From the NCBI GenBank assembly GCA_037127315.1, contig JBBBDQ010000330.1, forward strand, positions 2,911,501 to 2,975,500: a DNA stretch of 64,000 nt, in the 5' to 3' direction. Within the stretch, counting starts at the first letter, position 1. Every line of letters begins with the position of its first letter. Positions 11,891-22,700 of this stretch are shown piece by piece. A program made the position numbers and the translations under genes. The notes beneath the pieces were generated by a model, which had not been told where the DNA came from, made no database searches, and saw only the letters and a list, made by a program, of their open reading frames with translations. The stretch comes from Ascarosepion bandense (taxonomy: Eukaryota; Mollusca; Cephalopoda; Sepiida; Sepiidae).

Positions 11891-11907
11891 CCCTTTTTTC
11901 TTTTCAG
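11891..11907 (+). promoter_or_regulatory. 3' splice acceptor, zinc-finger gene 1
   Basis: A long pyrimidine tract (CCCTTTTTTCTTTTCAG) ends in AG at 11906-11907, 57 bases before the start codon. It implies upstream 5' UTR exon(s) not identifiable here and places the whole coding sequence in one terminal exon. Confidence 0.75.
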
Positions 11908-11957
11908 AAAAAAGGTGGTCTGCAGAACTCCCATTGAAAACCTTAATCACTTTGAAA

Positions 11958-11963
11958 ATGTAA
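11958..11963 (+). promoter_or_regulatory. Start-stop minimal uORF (ATGTAA)
   Basis: An ATG immediately followed by TAA ends one base before the main ATG at 11965. Such start-stop elements are known in other systems to stall or divert ribosomes. Here the effect is only inferred. Confidence 0.4.
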
Positions 11964-11964
11964 T

Positions 11965-13722
11965 ATGGATTCTTATTCAATGAAGAGCAAATATTGCTGT
12001 AAGGATTGCACCGAAACATTTTCTGACCATTCACTCTTTTTGGTCCATCTCATAAAACATGGAACTGAGAACGTCACTGAGGCTGAACTCTCGACAAATG
12101 ATTTCTGTTCTGGAAACTCTTTCAGCTCACAAGTGGAACTGATGCCTCCAAAAGACACTGTATCTGAAAGTGCATTTGACCAAACTGCAGAAATTCACAC
12201 AAGGACTAGACAATCAAGTTTTCACTGTGAAGTATGCAAAAAAAATTTATCAGGGAAGACAGCCTTGAAGAGACACATGCGAATACATACAGGAGAAAAA
12301 CCTTTCAACTGTGAAGAGTGTGGAAAAAGCTTCTCTCAGAAGTTTGTCTTACAAACACACTTGAGGACACATACTGGAGAAACACCATTTCATTGTGAAG
12401 AATGTGGAAAATCTTTTTCACAAATGTCTGGCTTAAAATGCCACATGCGAATCCACACAGGAGAAAAACCTTTTGGTTGTGATGTATGTGGAAAAGCTTT
12501 TGCTCAAATAGCTAACTTAAAAATGCATTTGAAAATACATACAGGAGAGAAACCCTTTAACTGTAAAGAGTGTGGGAAAGCTTTTTCTCATAAATCCATC
12601 CTAAAAAACCACATGAGAACACATACAGGTGAGAGACCATTTCAGTGTCAAGTTTGTGAAAAAGCATTTGGCACAGTTTCTCTGTTAAAAATACACATTA
12701 GAACTCATAGTGAAGAGACTGCTTTTCATTGTGAGGTTTGTAAGAAAGCTTTTTCATGTAAATCTGCTGTAACAAGGCATATGAAAATTCATACAGGAGA
12801 GAAACCTTTTAGCTGTGAAATTTGTGGAAAAGCCTTCTCTCGCAAAAGTGTCTTGAAAATTCATATGGGAACACATTCAGAAGACAAGCCATTTTACTGT
12901 AAAGTATGTGGTATGTCATTCTCTTTAAATGCTAACTTTTTAGATCATCTGAACATACATACAAAAGAGAGGCCTTTTCAGTGTGAAGAGTGTGGTAAAT
13001 CATTTACTCGTAAAATGCATTTACAAATGCATGTGCGAATACATACGAAAGAGAAACCTTTTCAGTGTGAATTATGTGGGAAAACTTTTTCACGCAAATC
13101 AACTTTAAAAGTCCACATGCGAACACATACAAAAGAAAAACCATATCGTTGTGAAGTTTGTGGAAAATCTTTCTCTCAGAAGCCTGCCTTGAACATCCAC
13201 ATGAGAACACACACTGGGCAAACCCGTTTTACGTGTGAAAAATGTGGTGAAATATTCCCTTTAAATTCCAGCCTGAAAATGCACATGAAAATACATACAA
13301 GTAAGAAACTATTTCAGTGTGAAATGTGCAGAAAGGTTTTCTCTCAAAATAAGACTTTAAAGACACACCTGAAGATGCACAGAGAAAAACTCTCACAATG
13401 TGAAGTGTGTAAAAAGTCTTTTCCTTATAAGTCCACCTTAAAAAATCATATGAGATCACATAAAAAAGAAGCATCTTTTCAGTGTCAACTGTGTGAGAAA
13501 AGTTTCAGGACATATTCTCGGTTAAAAAAACATGTTAGCTCACATACTGAAGAGCAATCTTTTCAGTGTGATGTGTGTGGGAAAGTGTTTTCATGCAGAT
13601 CAATTCTTAAAAGTCATGCAAAAATACATACTGGAGAAAAATCTTTCTGCTGTGAAATATGTGGAAAAGCCTTTTCTCGTAAATGTGTTTTGAAATTTCA
13701 TATGAGAACACATGCCGAATAA
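11965..13722 (+). CDS. C2H2 zinc-finger protein 1, 19 fingers
   Basis: A 585-aa protein, probably a nuclear sequence-specific DNA-binding regulator, by family. I count one isolated finger (C12-C15...H28-H32), a polar 53-residue spacer without KRAB, SCAN or BTB, then 18 tandem C2H2 fingers from residue 86 to 583. Some linkers are canonical TGEKP or TGERP. Others are altered (SEETA, TKEKP, TGQTR, TSKKL), and the one between tandem fingers 14 and 15 is a residue short. Many helix positions 3 and 6 are hydrophobic, so not every finger may read DNA. The ATG at 11965 is the first in frame after the splice acceptor. All coding sequence is in one exon, as in zinc-finger families expanded by duplication. 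The open frame of 1.76 kb with all Cys/His pairs kept argues for selection. Its target is unknown. Confidence 0.93.
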   Translation: MDSYSMKSKYCCKDCTETFSDHSLFLVHLIKHGTENVTEAELSTNDFCSGNSFSSQVELMPPKDTVSESAFDQTAEIHTRTRQSSFHCEVCKKNLSGKTALKRHMRIHTGEKPFNCEECGKSFSQKFVLQTHLRTHTGETPFHCEECGKSFSQMSGLKCHMRIHTGEKPFGCDVCGKAFAQIANLKMHLKIHTGEKPFNCKECGKAFSHKSILKNHMRTHTGERPFQCQVCEKAFGTVSLLKIHIRTHSEETAFHCEVCKKAFSCKSAVTRHMKIHTGEKPFSCEICGKAFSRKSVLKIHMGTHSEDKPFYCKVCGMSFSLNANFLDHLNIHTKERPFQCEECGKSFTRKMHLQMHVRIHTKEKPFQCELCGKTFSRKSTLKVHMRTHTKEKPYRCEVCGKSFSQKPALNIHMRTHTGQTRFTCEKCGEIFPLNSSLKMHMKIHTSKKLFQCEMCRKVFSQNKTLKTHLKMHREKLSQCEVCKKSFPYKSTLKNHMRSHKKEASFQCQLCEKSFRTYSRLKKHVSSHTEEQSFQCDVCGKVFSCRSILKSHAKIHTGEKSFCCEICGKAFSRKCVLKFHMRTHAE

Positions 13723-14031
13723 GATAGTACTGTTTGAAAAAAAAATTTATTAAAACATTAAAAACTTCAGAATATGTCTCAGCATAAATTCTATAGAAAA
13801 TGCTTTGATAAGGCAAAAAAATGTTCTGACTGGTACCAGTAGGAAATTCACAAAACTATCTCCTTCACAAAGCATGTCTTAATATGTATACATATAGTGA
13901 AGTGTAGTTATGGGGTGGCAAAGGTTCTAGTTCTGTACACAATTCTTCAAATATTTTGTATCTAAAGGGAAACATGCAAAATATAATTGTGATTAGCTAA
14001 AGTAAAACTGAAAAGAGCACAAATCGAATGT

Positions 14032-14037
14032 AATAAA
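14032..14037 (+). terminator. Poly(A) signal, zinc-finger gene 1
   Basis: Canonical AATAAA about 310 bases after the stop codon, in an AT-rich 3' UTR without repeats. It is the likeliest end of the transcript before the SINE at 14168. Confidence 0.6.
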
Positions 14038-14167
14038 ACAACTTTTGAAAATCAAAGTCGTTTCACTCTTGAATTGGTTTCCAAACAGATAAGCCAGTGT
14101 TTGCTTTACCCAATAATAACCTAAACCAGATGCCTTTGCTTGCAAATAATTTAGTCAGAATACATAC

Positions 14168-14400
14168 TGGAGTAATGGATTGCGGTTTGGATTGAAAAGT
14201 TGGGAAGCTGAGTTTGAATTCCAGTTGAGTTTGTTACATTCACTTATGTACAAATACCCTTGGAAATAGTAGGAGACAGACAACTCTGAGTTCAAAACCC
14301 CAAGCTATGGGTTAATAGTTTCACCAACCCGCAATTAGCTGAGTGTGACTATACCCCTGAAGTCATGGTCAGTCAGGAAGGTGTTCCTCCAAATAGTAAG
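14168..14400 (+). mobile_element. SINE family A, diverged
   Basis: Head 'gtaatggattgcggtttgg', B box GAGTTTGAATTCC, then 'acattcacttatgtacaaatacccttgg' as in the family. The middle is partly rearranged, and the 3' 'gtcatggtcagtcagg' block is recognisable. Confidence 0.7.
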
Positions 14401-14464
14401 AAAACTCTGAAACTGTATAATGAGCTTTCATCTCTAGTTTCTTTATTCACACAAACACATACAC

Positions 14465-17182
14465 ATTTTTAATAATTTCACCCCAAGCAAAGTGGGGCTA
14501 CCACTTATATGCAGGAGGATTACAGTGGGAGAAAATACTGGGTACAGAGGGTTTTGAAGAATGGATAAAAGATGAACAGGATTCAAGGAAATAGAAGATG
14601 GCAACTGATGTTACATTTAAATTTTTGGAAATTGTAGCTATCAAGAAAGCATGTAAATGAAAGGGAGTTCCAACAGTAGAAAGTGTGATAAAAGAAACTG
14701 TTGGAGTAGAAGTGGATGTTACATTTAACTATTTCAGTGGTAAAAGGTTGGAACCTTTATGCCAATCTAGTAGCATGCTTAAATTCATGTGGTTGGGGTG
14801 CCAGAGAAAAAAGCTTGTTACAGCAGCTATCATGAAAATATTTGTAGAAAAGACAGCAGAGGTCACATTGGTGAAGAAGTGGCTGAAATCAATATGCTGA
14901 GTCCAGATTGATTACATTGCAGATACTTTTTTTTGATTTTGTAGAGAACCTCAAGATGAATAGCAGGAGCACTCTACCAGATATGGCCACAGTATTCAGT
15001 ACACAGTATTCAAATTGTAGATTCATATATGCACAACATGGGTTCTGATGAGAAAAAAATCTCTGGCATGAAACAGTTACCCAGCTTTTCTAGCAGTATA
15101 TGCAGCTATTGATTCAATATAGTTGTTCTCCTTCAGGTCAGTTGACAAAGTGATGCCAAGGAGATGCAATGTTGCTCTGCTGGAGACTAGCATCAGCCAT
15201 GCTAATGATGGTCCGGAAAGTTGGTCTATGGTGGTTAGAGCAAATGTTTGTTGTTTTTTTTTTTGTTTTTTTTTTCTTTGGGGCTTTAAAATTTACAAGG
15301 CATTTTCTGTCCCAATTAATCACTGATTGGAAGTCCTTTTCAATTCAAGATCAGCAGCCAGGTCAGCCTTGGTGAATTTTCTACTGAGACTGGAGTAAAT
15401 GGTGTCATCTGAATAAATGCCTACTGATGACATCAGGAAGATCATTCTTGAAGATCAGAAACACTGTAGTATCTAGGATAGAGCCTTGAGCAACACCTGC
15501 AATCATGTTAAAAGATCTAGAAAGTTGCCTGTTCAAAATGACCTTCATTTCACAATAGCTTGCATAGAAGATCAGCATGCTAAACCCTGTCAAATGTTTT
15601 CAAGATAACTATACCAACATCTAAAGCTTTGCCATGATCTGGTATACATATTGTCATGGCTGTTACCACCTCAGCAGTAGACTAGGCAAAGTGGAAGCCA
15701 TATTGTTTGTCAGAGATTGGGCCATGAGAGGTGAGGTGTTTAACCACTTCAGCATTGATTAGATCCTCAAATACTTTACCAAAAAGTAGTAAGAGGCTAA
15801 TAGGGTAATAGAGGGTTCACCAGAGTTCTTAAAAACAGGAATTACAGATGAGAGGGAATAGTTGTAGAGTTAGGAGGACTGGAACCAGCTCAGGGACACA
15901 TTTCTTTATGATAATGGCTGGGATTTCATCGCCTTCACTTACTTTATGGGAGTCTAATTTAGAAATGATATCCGAGACCAGAAAAGGGGTTGTTATACAC
16001 ACATCAATCAGTAGAGTCTCTGTTCTAGTTGAAAAATCGAGTGTGGGTACACAGACAAGTCAAGTGTTGAGTTGGAAGAGAATTGGTGAGCAAAGCATTC
16101 AACTTTCTCTGCTGTAGATATGAGGACTTCAAGTTCATTCAATTGAGGGTTTTCAGTTGTCCAGCACACTCTTGCATAGCTGCCAGTAATGTCTAGAACC
16201 GAACTTGTGAGATGTTATATTTTGTTTCATTCTATCAGCTAACAATAATTTTGCTTCATTTAGAACATGCTTGCATTCATTACGATTGTAATCAGGCATG
16301 TCACTCTGGTACTGCTAAGTGATTCCTGTGAACAATTGTGGCTGAGCATGCAGGTAAGAACCAAGAAGATGACTGAGATTTAACTTGGAATGAAAGCATC
16401 GATGCTGACTTTCACCCAGGAGAAGAAATCAGAAGTACATTTTTCAATGGATGCTAAAGACTTTGTTCCAAGGAATATCACAAAAGAAATCATGAAAAGA
16501 GTCCCAACCTGCACATTGATAACTGAAAGATAAGTTGGTAGGTGGTTCTTGGCTAGTGTGGAAGTGGAAAGAGATTTTTACAGACACCACCACATGACCA
16601 GAGGTGCCAAGAGAGCAGAGCTGCATAGCATGACATAGAGGTAAAGAAGAGATCTAGAAAGTGTGTCTTCAGGGTACAGGGGAAACACATGGGAGATCAA
16701 TTGAGAAGTTCAGGATTTGGATGCCAGCAAGGACAGTGATAGTGTTTAAGCTACTTGGCATGATGAGCATTAAAGTCACTAAACACAAATATATTTGCAG
16801 ATGGATATAAGGAAGTTGTCTTGTTTCTATTGTCAGAAATAATATCATGCAATAGTCATGAGAGGAAGATTAGTGGTAGAGAAAGAAGAGATACTTGACT
16901 GAGTTCAGTAGAGAGACAGACACATGTAAGAATATTCTGGAGATTCAGGAGAGAGTTCCCTAGCCAGCAGGAGATGTTATCAGACATAAGTTTACAGGCC
17001 ATGCATGTGGACATTAGAGTCCTTCCTAAAAAGAGGAATGTAGCCAGGAATCAATCAGAGGAAGGGATTGTGGAGTTAAGATTAGTTTGACAGAAAGCTA
17101 GGATGTCTAGTGACTTTTCGAAGAGGAATGATTCCACACTACAGAATACCACGAAAGTTAGAGAAAGAAATGTTGAAAGGTT
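14465..17182 (-). pseudogene. Jockey/CR1-type LINE, near full-length, decayed
   Basis: Colinear with the intact LINE at 56019-59535 on the same strand. The 3' tail mirrors TTTCACCCCAAGC...GCAGGAGGATTAC. Coding relics include an RT segment at 15405-15593 (AGVAQGSIL..TVFLIFKNDLPD) and the endonuclease GDFN region near 16745-16805. There are stops and frameshifts throughout and several small deletions. Its 5' leader continues at 17546-17865 after two small insertions. Confidence 0.85.
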
Positions 17183-17400
17183 TAAGTTTTTTTTTTTTTT
17201 AATCGTATCACCCCGAGCAAGGTAGTAACACCACTGATGTGCAGGGGGCTACGTAATAGTGAAAAGATTGGAAAAGAGAAAGCCAGAAAACCACATCCTA
17301 TACAGGGAACTAGGGATGAGCCTCTTAATCTGTTCAATAGACGTGGGTGGAGTGTGAACTGGGTGATAGATCTATCTACTCCAATTGAAAAAAAAAAAAA
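17183..17400 (-). mobile_element. Short internally deleted LINE derivative (SIDE-like), copy 1
   Basis: On the minus strand the order is a T-run, TTGGAGTAGATAGATC, a block like the LINE 5' leader (TCACACTCCACCC...CTCATCCC), then the LINE 3' tail (TACGTAGCCCCCTGCACATC...CTTGCTCGGGGTGATACG) and an A-tail. The LINE coding region is absent. No complete tRNA-type A and B boxes were found. It sits inside the decayed LINE of the same orientation. Confidence 0.7.
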
Positions 17401-17545
17401 CAAAGTGAGAAGATTGGTAAAGAGAAAGCCAGAAACCACATCCTAAACAGGGAACAAGGAATGAGCCTCTTAACCTGTTCAATAGACGAGGGTGGAGTGT
17501 GAACCGGGTGATAGATCTATCTACTCCAATTGAAAAAAAAAAAAA
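17401..17545 (-). repeat. Partial tandem duplicate of the SIDE-like element
   Basis: Repeats 17263-17400 almost exactly, from GTGAGAAGATTGG through CTACTCCAATTG and the A-run, but lacks the LINE 3' tail portion. It arose by local duplication, not independent insertion. Confidence 0.75.
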
Positions 17546-17865
17546 CAATGTTAATCAGAGTAGCCTTTCTAGATGCTATACAAGAGTCTGGGCTCCTAAC
17601 TACCAGTCGTGAAGCAGCAATTAGAGAACTGCCAACTTGGTATTCTCAGTAGGAAGTGATGCCATCATCCACACATATTAAAAAAAAAACTTGTAAAAGC
17701 ACTGTTATTAAAGTCTGAGGAGAGGAAAAGAACTGGGAACCCCTTTCTAAACAGGAAACAATGGATGGGCCTCTACTCCTGTTTAAGAGAAGTGGGAGAA
17801 GTGTTTAAGAGAAGTGGGAAATGAGAAAACCTATCTACTTCTATTAAAAAAAGCCCAATCAGTTT
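17546..17865 (-). pseudogene. 5' leader of the decayed LINE
   Basis: Matches the 5' leader of the intact LINE (about 59264-59530): shared CGGGCTCCTAACTACCAGTC-like and GAACCCCTTCCTAAACA-like blocks. Its outermost end, 'aacctatctacttctatt', resembles the head of the SIDE-like elements, linking those elements to this LINE lineage. Confidence 0.7.
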
Positions 17866-17989
17866 CATTATCAGTTCATTTCTTTAAATTTAAAATCAGA
17901 ATAACTTATTTGGGCAGTTGAATTGGGTACCAACATAGCTTTTTGACCATGCAATGTTTAACTAACATTGTAGATTGTAGGTACCAGAG

Positions 17990-18233
17990 GTATGTATTTT
18001 ATCACTTAAATGTTATTTTTAGTAGATACTCATAATTGAGTAGCTGCTTCATTTATTTATTTTCTATTTAATAGTGTCTACTCAAATATGAATATCCACT
18101 AAAAATAACATTTAAGTGATAAAACCTGTCTGATTAATAAAGAAAAAATTAATTACTTCTTTAGAAATATATATATATATATATTTCTAAAGTAATGAAC
18201 TTTTTATTAATCAATAAATTTTTATTTCATTAA
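17990..18233. mobile_element. Foldback/MITE interrupted by Helitron
   Basis: Contains TTTTATCACTTAAATGTTA near 17998-18020 and its reverse complement near 18105-18124. A second hairpin (TTTCTTTATTAATCAG type) lies around (AT)n at 18166-18185. Sequence complementary to 18121-18160 reappears at 19850-19905, beyond the Helitron, so the Helitron landed in this element. Confidence 0.5.
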
Positions 18234-18514
18234 TCTAAACTTATTTATAAATGGAACTTTGTGTGTGTGTCCGTTACCTATAGATTCCAAAACGGCTGAA
18301 CCAATTTTCTTGAAAATTTACACAGTTGTACTCTGTAAGTGTTCTTAGCTAGGTTTTGTGTTGAGGTACCCCCAATAAACATCGATAATCGAAAAAATCG
18401 GGTTATAGAAGGAGTGGTCCGATTTTAGTCAAGTTTGATACACTCATAGACAAAGACATAAGAAACGATATTCAGAAGTTTCAAGGTTGCAGTTCTTACA
18501 ATAGTGCAGAAAAT

Positions 18515-18520
<6 letters not shown>

Positions 18521-18557
<37 letters not shown>
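18521..18557. repeat. (AT)n microsatellite in Helitron
   Basis: Alternating T and A for about 37 bases, directly preceding the first 352-bp unit. Shorter (TA)n tracts start units 2 and 3. Confidence 0.9.
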
Positions 18558-18562
<5 letters not shown>

Positions 18563-19600
18563 GCAAGATGTTTGTCTGTCTGTTTATCTGCCTGTATGTC
18601 TGTATTTTTTTAAGCACTTTTAGTTTTTGCTTCAGGTTTGGCTCTAAGTAGGTATAATTGTAGTTCTTAGTCTCAGCCATGATACCATTTACTCAGAGGA
18701 CTTATTTAGCCTTCAAAATTCAGTTTACAATGAAAAAACCTTATTTGATATCGATATCAGGAAATCAAAATTTGACTTACATCCATTCATTTTTCTTTCA
18801 GTCTACGGTTTTGCTTTAGCTGGAAACAACTATAGCTTTTTAGTCTTTCGTGCCAACAACCAAAGAGTCTGAGCTCCAGGACCATGGATTAGTTTTTTAA
18901 TATATATATAAAAGGCAAGATGTTTGTCTGTCTGTTTATCTGCCTGTATGTCTGTATTTTTTTAAGCACTTTTAGTTTTTGCTTCAGGTTTGGCTCTAAG
19001 TAGGTATAATTGTAGTTCTTAGTCTCAGCCATGATACCATTTACTCAGAGGACTTATTTAGCCTTCAAAATTCAGTTTACAATGAAAAAACCTTATTTGA
19101 TATCGATATCAGGAAATCAAAATTTGACTTACATCCATTCATTTTTCTTTCAGTCTACGGTTTTGCTTTAGCTGGAAACAACTATAGCTTTTTAGTCTTT
19201 CGTGCCAACAACCAAAGAGTCTGAGCTCCAGGACCATGGATTAGTTTTTTAATATATATATAAAAGGCAAGATGTTTGTCTGTCTGTTTATCTGCCTGTA
19301 TGTCTGTATTTTTTTAAGCACTTTTAGTTTTTGCTTCAGGTTTGGCTCTAAGTAGGTATAATTGTAGTTCTTAGTCTCAGCCATGATACCATTTACTCAG
19401 AGGACTTATTTAGCCTTCAAAATTCAGTTTACAATGAAAAAACCTTATTTGATATCGATATCAGGAAATCAAAATTTGACTTACATCCATTCATTTTTCT
19501 TTCAGTCTACGGTTTTGCTTTAGCTGGAAACAACTATAGCTTTTTAGTCTTTCGTGCCAACAACCAAAGAGTCTGAGCTCCAGGACCATGGATTAGTTTT
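18558..19600 (+). repeat. Three identical 352-bp tandem units
   Basis: Units start at 18558, 18910 and 19262 (AAAAGGCAAGATG), each ending GGATTAGTTTTTT. By eye I found no difference among the three except at the last boundary, where another element is inserted. The other Helitron has one shorter, diverged unit. Identity implies very recent amplification or gene conversion. Confidence 0.92.
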
Positions 19601-19797
19601 TTTTTTATAATCGTATCACCCCGAGTAAGGCGGTAATGCCACTGATGTGCAGGGAGCTACGTAATAGTGAAAAGATTGGAAAAGAGAAAGACGGAAACCA
19701 CATCCTAAACAGGGAACAAGGGATGAGCCTCTTAACCTCTTCAATAGACGTGAGTGGAGTGTGAACCGGGCGATAGATAGATCTATCTACTCCAATT
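19598..19797 (-). mobile_element. SIDE-like element, copy 2
   Basis: The same bipartite structure as 17183-17400: LINE 3' tail on the plus-strand left (ATCACCCCGAGTAAGG..GGGAGCTACGTA) and 5'-leader block on the right (GGAGTGTGAACCGGGCGATAG..TACTCCAA). It interrupts Helitron sequence GGATTAG|TTTTAAAGC, which is intact at 9796-9815 in the other Helitron copy. That gives a filled and an empty site. Confidence 0.8.
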
Positions 19798-19905
19798 TTA
19801 AAGCTTTCATTACACCCAAGCAATGCCGGGCTATACTGCTAGTCATTAATAAAGTAATGAATTTTTTATTTATTAATCAGACAAATTTTATCAATTAAAT
19901 GTTAT

Positions 19906-20935
19906 ATATATACTTCCATACACACACAAATAGCTGACAAGTTTAAACTCAATCTATCTTAAACTTGATAATATTTAGAAATAAATTCAGGCTCAATCTA
20001 GAAAAAATCTATCGTAGTAAAATAACTTACAAAACTCAAATTGACTATCCACATCACCCTTCCCTAATGTTTGATCCCAAGTAATTCAATAAAACCAAGA
20101 GGCAAGTGGTTATTTGATTGTGAAAGAACATGAGAAAAAGAAAAAACATTAAGGAAAGAGTATAATAAAAGAGGAATTAAGAAACAAAAGATAACAATTG
20201 ACAATACATTTAAATTTTTGAAAATCAGTGTTAACTACTATCATATGCCTTCCTCGATAACCATTAAGATGATTACACACCGATTCGGGGATATTTACAT
20301 TTCCACATCTATGGACAGAAACGAGTTATCTCTCCTAGATCATGACAAATGAACAATAATAAACAAAGATAAGAAAATGAGATAACTGTTCGATTGATAT
20401 AATTGAGCTGTAATCTTCCCAGGTCTGCTTCAATATCAACACATGCACCGACCAACAATTCAAGGATGAACAACAAGACGAAATGATTTTTGATATAAAA
20501 TTTTAATAAGTAACAAAATATTAAAATAAAAAAAATATAAGTATGAATAAGAATGTCCAATGACCTGAACCTCAAAACTTATGTTCAGATACCCAACTTA
20601 GTCGAAATAACAATTTACGACAAATATTAACAAATATGAATGAATACAGGCGAATACAAATGCAAGAGATTAACACAAAAATGGGGAAAATCATGTAATA
20701 TTGTTGGCACATATGGTACGGTGTTTGGGGTAACATAATATTCATGAAAGTGTATGCATTTTCTAACACGGGCCTGAGAATATAATAACTTATCTTTATA
20801 TCAGTTTCTTCTCTTTTGTTTTACTGTCTTTTCTTTTTCTTTCTTTATACAACTTCGGACTCAATCACGGTTCACTTGAAATGTATGTAGCTGCTACTTT
20901 CTTTACTTTTTTTTTTTTCAGTTGACTGTTGTATT
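19906..20935. other. No gene recognised
   Basis: AT-rich. Minus-strand frames at 20309-20575 and 20572-20769 are rich in hydrophobic and Cys residues but match no domain. No element ends seen. Confidence 0.35.
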
Positions 20936-21250
20936 TTCAGCATACAAGTATTTCGGCAATATCTGCAATCTTCTTTATTTCTTTCTTCAAACAAGTGTCA
21001 TATTTTCAGCCCACAAATAATTCTGCACTTTCTTCTCTTCACTCTCTCTTTGTTCACACATTATCTTCTCTGTGTTGCTATCTTTCTTTCTTTCTTGATA
21101 AATGATTTGGTTTCATCTTCTTCTTGTTTTAACAAATAAGAATCAGCATACAAATAACTCTACAGTTTCTTCTCTTCTCTTCATCTCTATCTTTCTTTCT
21201 TTCTTGTTAAACGATTCGGTTTTGTCTTCTTCTTGTTTTAATGAATAAGA
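20936..21250. repeat. Diverged tandem repeats, pyrimidine-rich
   Basis: Three starts of a CAGC.(T/C)ACAA(G/A)TA.TTC unit lie near 20939, 21008 and 21143. The longer unit TCTTTCTTTCTTTCTTG..AAA.GATT.GGTTT..TCTTCTTCTTGTTTTAA occurs twice, ending near 21130 and 21245. Confidence 0.55.
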
Positions 21251-21690
21251 ATTTATACGCTTGTATTTCTTATCCGGAGTTGCTTAAGATGAATTGGTCA
21301 AATTACGCCATTATCTCAAATGCGTTTTCCTTTTCATTCATAATTTATCAGCACTCAGCAATCGTGACTTGTTTATTCAAGGTCTGATCTGCAACTGACT
21401 TCCAATCTCTGCTTTCCATGTGACTTGTCTTTTGGTGCAGACTTTAGCTCCTGCTGCTTCACAACTTCATGTCTAGTCTCTGTCTATTTCCTGTCTAGAC
21501 ATTTGTGACTAAGGGTATCTGGGTCAACCAACTTTGACCTGCTATCCCAAAACTGATTTTAGGCTCCCACATGACCATCACCTTGTTACCACACAGAGAC
21601 CAATCTTAATATATGTGTGTAGGTGTGTGTGTGTGTGTGGCTATCTATATCCGTAACAACTAGAATGCAAGAGGCTGGAAGAAATGGGTT
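21251..21690. other. No gene recognised
   Basis: Mixed-composition spacer ending in a (GT)n tract near 21620-21640. No coding evidence. Confidence 0.3.
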
Positions 21691-21694
21691 TCAC

Positions 21695-22150
21695 ATGCAA
21701 GAGGAGAAACTGTTAGAATGGAATTTATAGTTATATTTTGCCATTTCAACTGTAAAATGATGAGACCTAGCTGCCAATCTTGTACTGCATTTAAATTTGT
21801 AAAGTCGAGGTACCAAAGAGTTCATCAGAATAATTACCATAGAAATATTATATTTTATAGAAAAGGCATCAAAAAGCTAGATTATGGCAGTGGGGAAGCG
21901 TCAGAAGCCAAGATGCCAGGTCAGGACTGATATTATATGAGATTTTTCTTTGGATTTTTAAAGAATCTCTAAATACATAGCAAAAGCACCAGAGTAAATT
22001 TGGCAGTAATATACAATGCATGGTACAAATGGTAGACTTATAAATGTGCAAGATGGATTCTGGCAAGAAAAATTGCCTAGCATGACACTGAACTAACTTT
22101 CCTAGTGGCAGACCTAGCAATGATTTGGATATTTTGAATTTAACTGACCA
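21695..22150 (-). pseudogene. Jockey/CR1-type LINE fragment, ORF C-terminal part
   Basis: The minus-strand frame at 21869-22120 holds VQCHARQFFLPESILHIYKSTI, matching LCRARKFFPPETILHIYKST of the intact LINE. Nucleotide colinearity with 56280-56710 runs along the fragment. It is 5'-truncated and its 3' tail is missing or diverged. Confidence 0.75.
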
Positions 22151-22191
22151 AAACTAGATGTGTCTGTGACAGTCTTCAGACAATACAACAA

Positions 22192-22192
22192 A

Positions 22193-22230
<38 letters not shown>

Positions 22231-22235
22231 ATATG
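22192..22235. repeat. (AT)n microsatellite
   Basis: Alternating A and T with one small interruption (TTTATATA) near 22215. Confidence 0.9.
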
Positions 22236-22424
22236 CACACATCATGTTGGGTTTAACTTTTGTGAATAACACAAATTGAATTTAAATTTTGGGTCATTTT
22301 AAAACTGGTAAAATTTGGAAATCAACTCAGTCTGAAATAGGTTGATTTAACAAGTTTCAATCTAAAGGAAAACCATCCAAATTCAACATACTGTAACCCC
22401 AATCACTTCACTCATCATGTGGAT

Positions 22425-22600
22425 GGTGTAATGGATAGCACCTCTGAATGAGAAATCAGAAAGCTGAGTTTGAATTCTATTCAGGTTTGTTGCATTCACT
22501 TATGTGCAAATACATTTGGTAAAGGTATGAATACATCTGTTCTCCCCTTCAGCTATAGGTTAAATAGTAGGACTTGTATTTGGAAAAATCATTTTTACTA
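22425..22600 (+). mobile_element. SINE family A, 3'-truncated
   Basis: Head GGATGGTGTAATGGATAGCA (A box), B box GAGTTTGAATTC, the 'gcattcacttatgtgcaaatac' block and 'aaaggtatgaatac'. Ends near 'gacttgtatttgg'. Confidence 0.75.
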
Positions 22601-22700
22601 GTTTTAACCTCATAAAAATTTCATCATTTTCCTATTTTAATTCTTAAGTTATTAAGTCTCTTTTTGTGCATATATATAGTGCATCGAGGCAGCATATAAT

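Larger units (their letters stand above)
18234..19842 (+). mobile_element. Non-autonomous Helitron, internally amplified
   Basis: The same TC start (TCTAAACTTATTTATAAATG) and the same hairpin-CTAG end (CCCAAGCAATGCCGGG..CTAG) as the copy at 9295-9846, again between A and T. It is longer because it holds an (AT)n tract, three identical 352-bp units and a SIDE-like insertion. No Rep/helicase gene. Confidence 0.8.

Noticed and set aside
13004..13816. Minus-strand ORFs opposite zinc-finger gene 1
   Set aside because: Periodic shadows of the tandem finger repeats on the coding strand.
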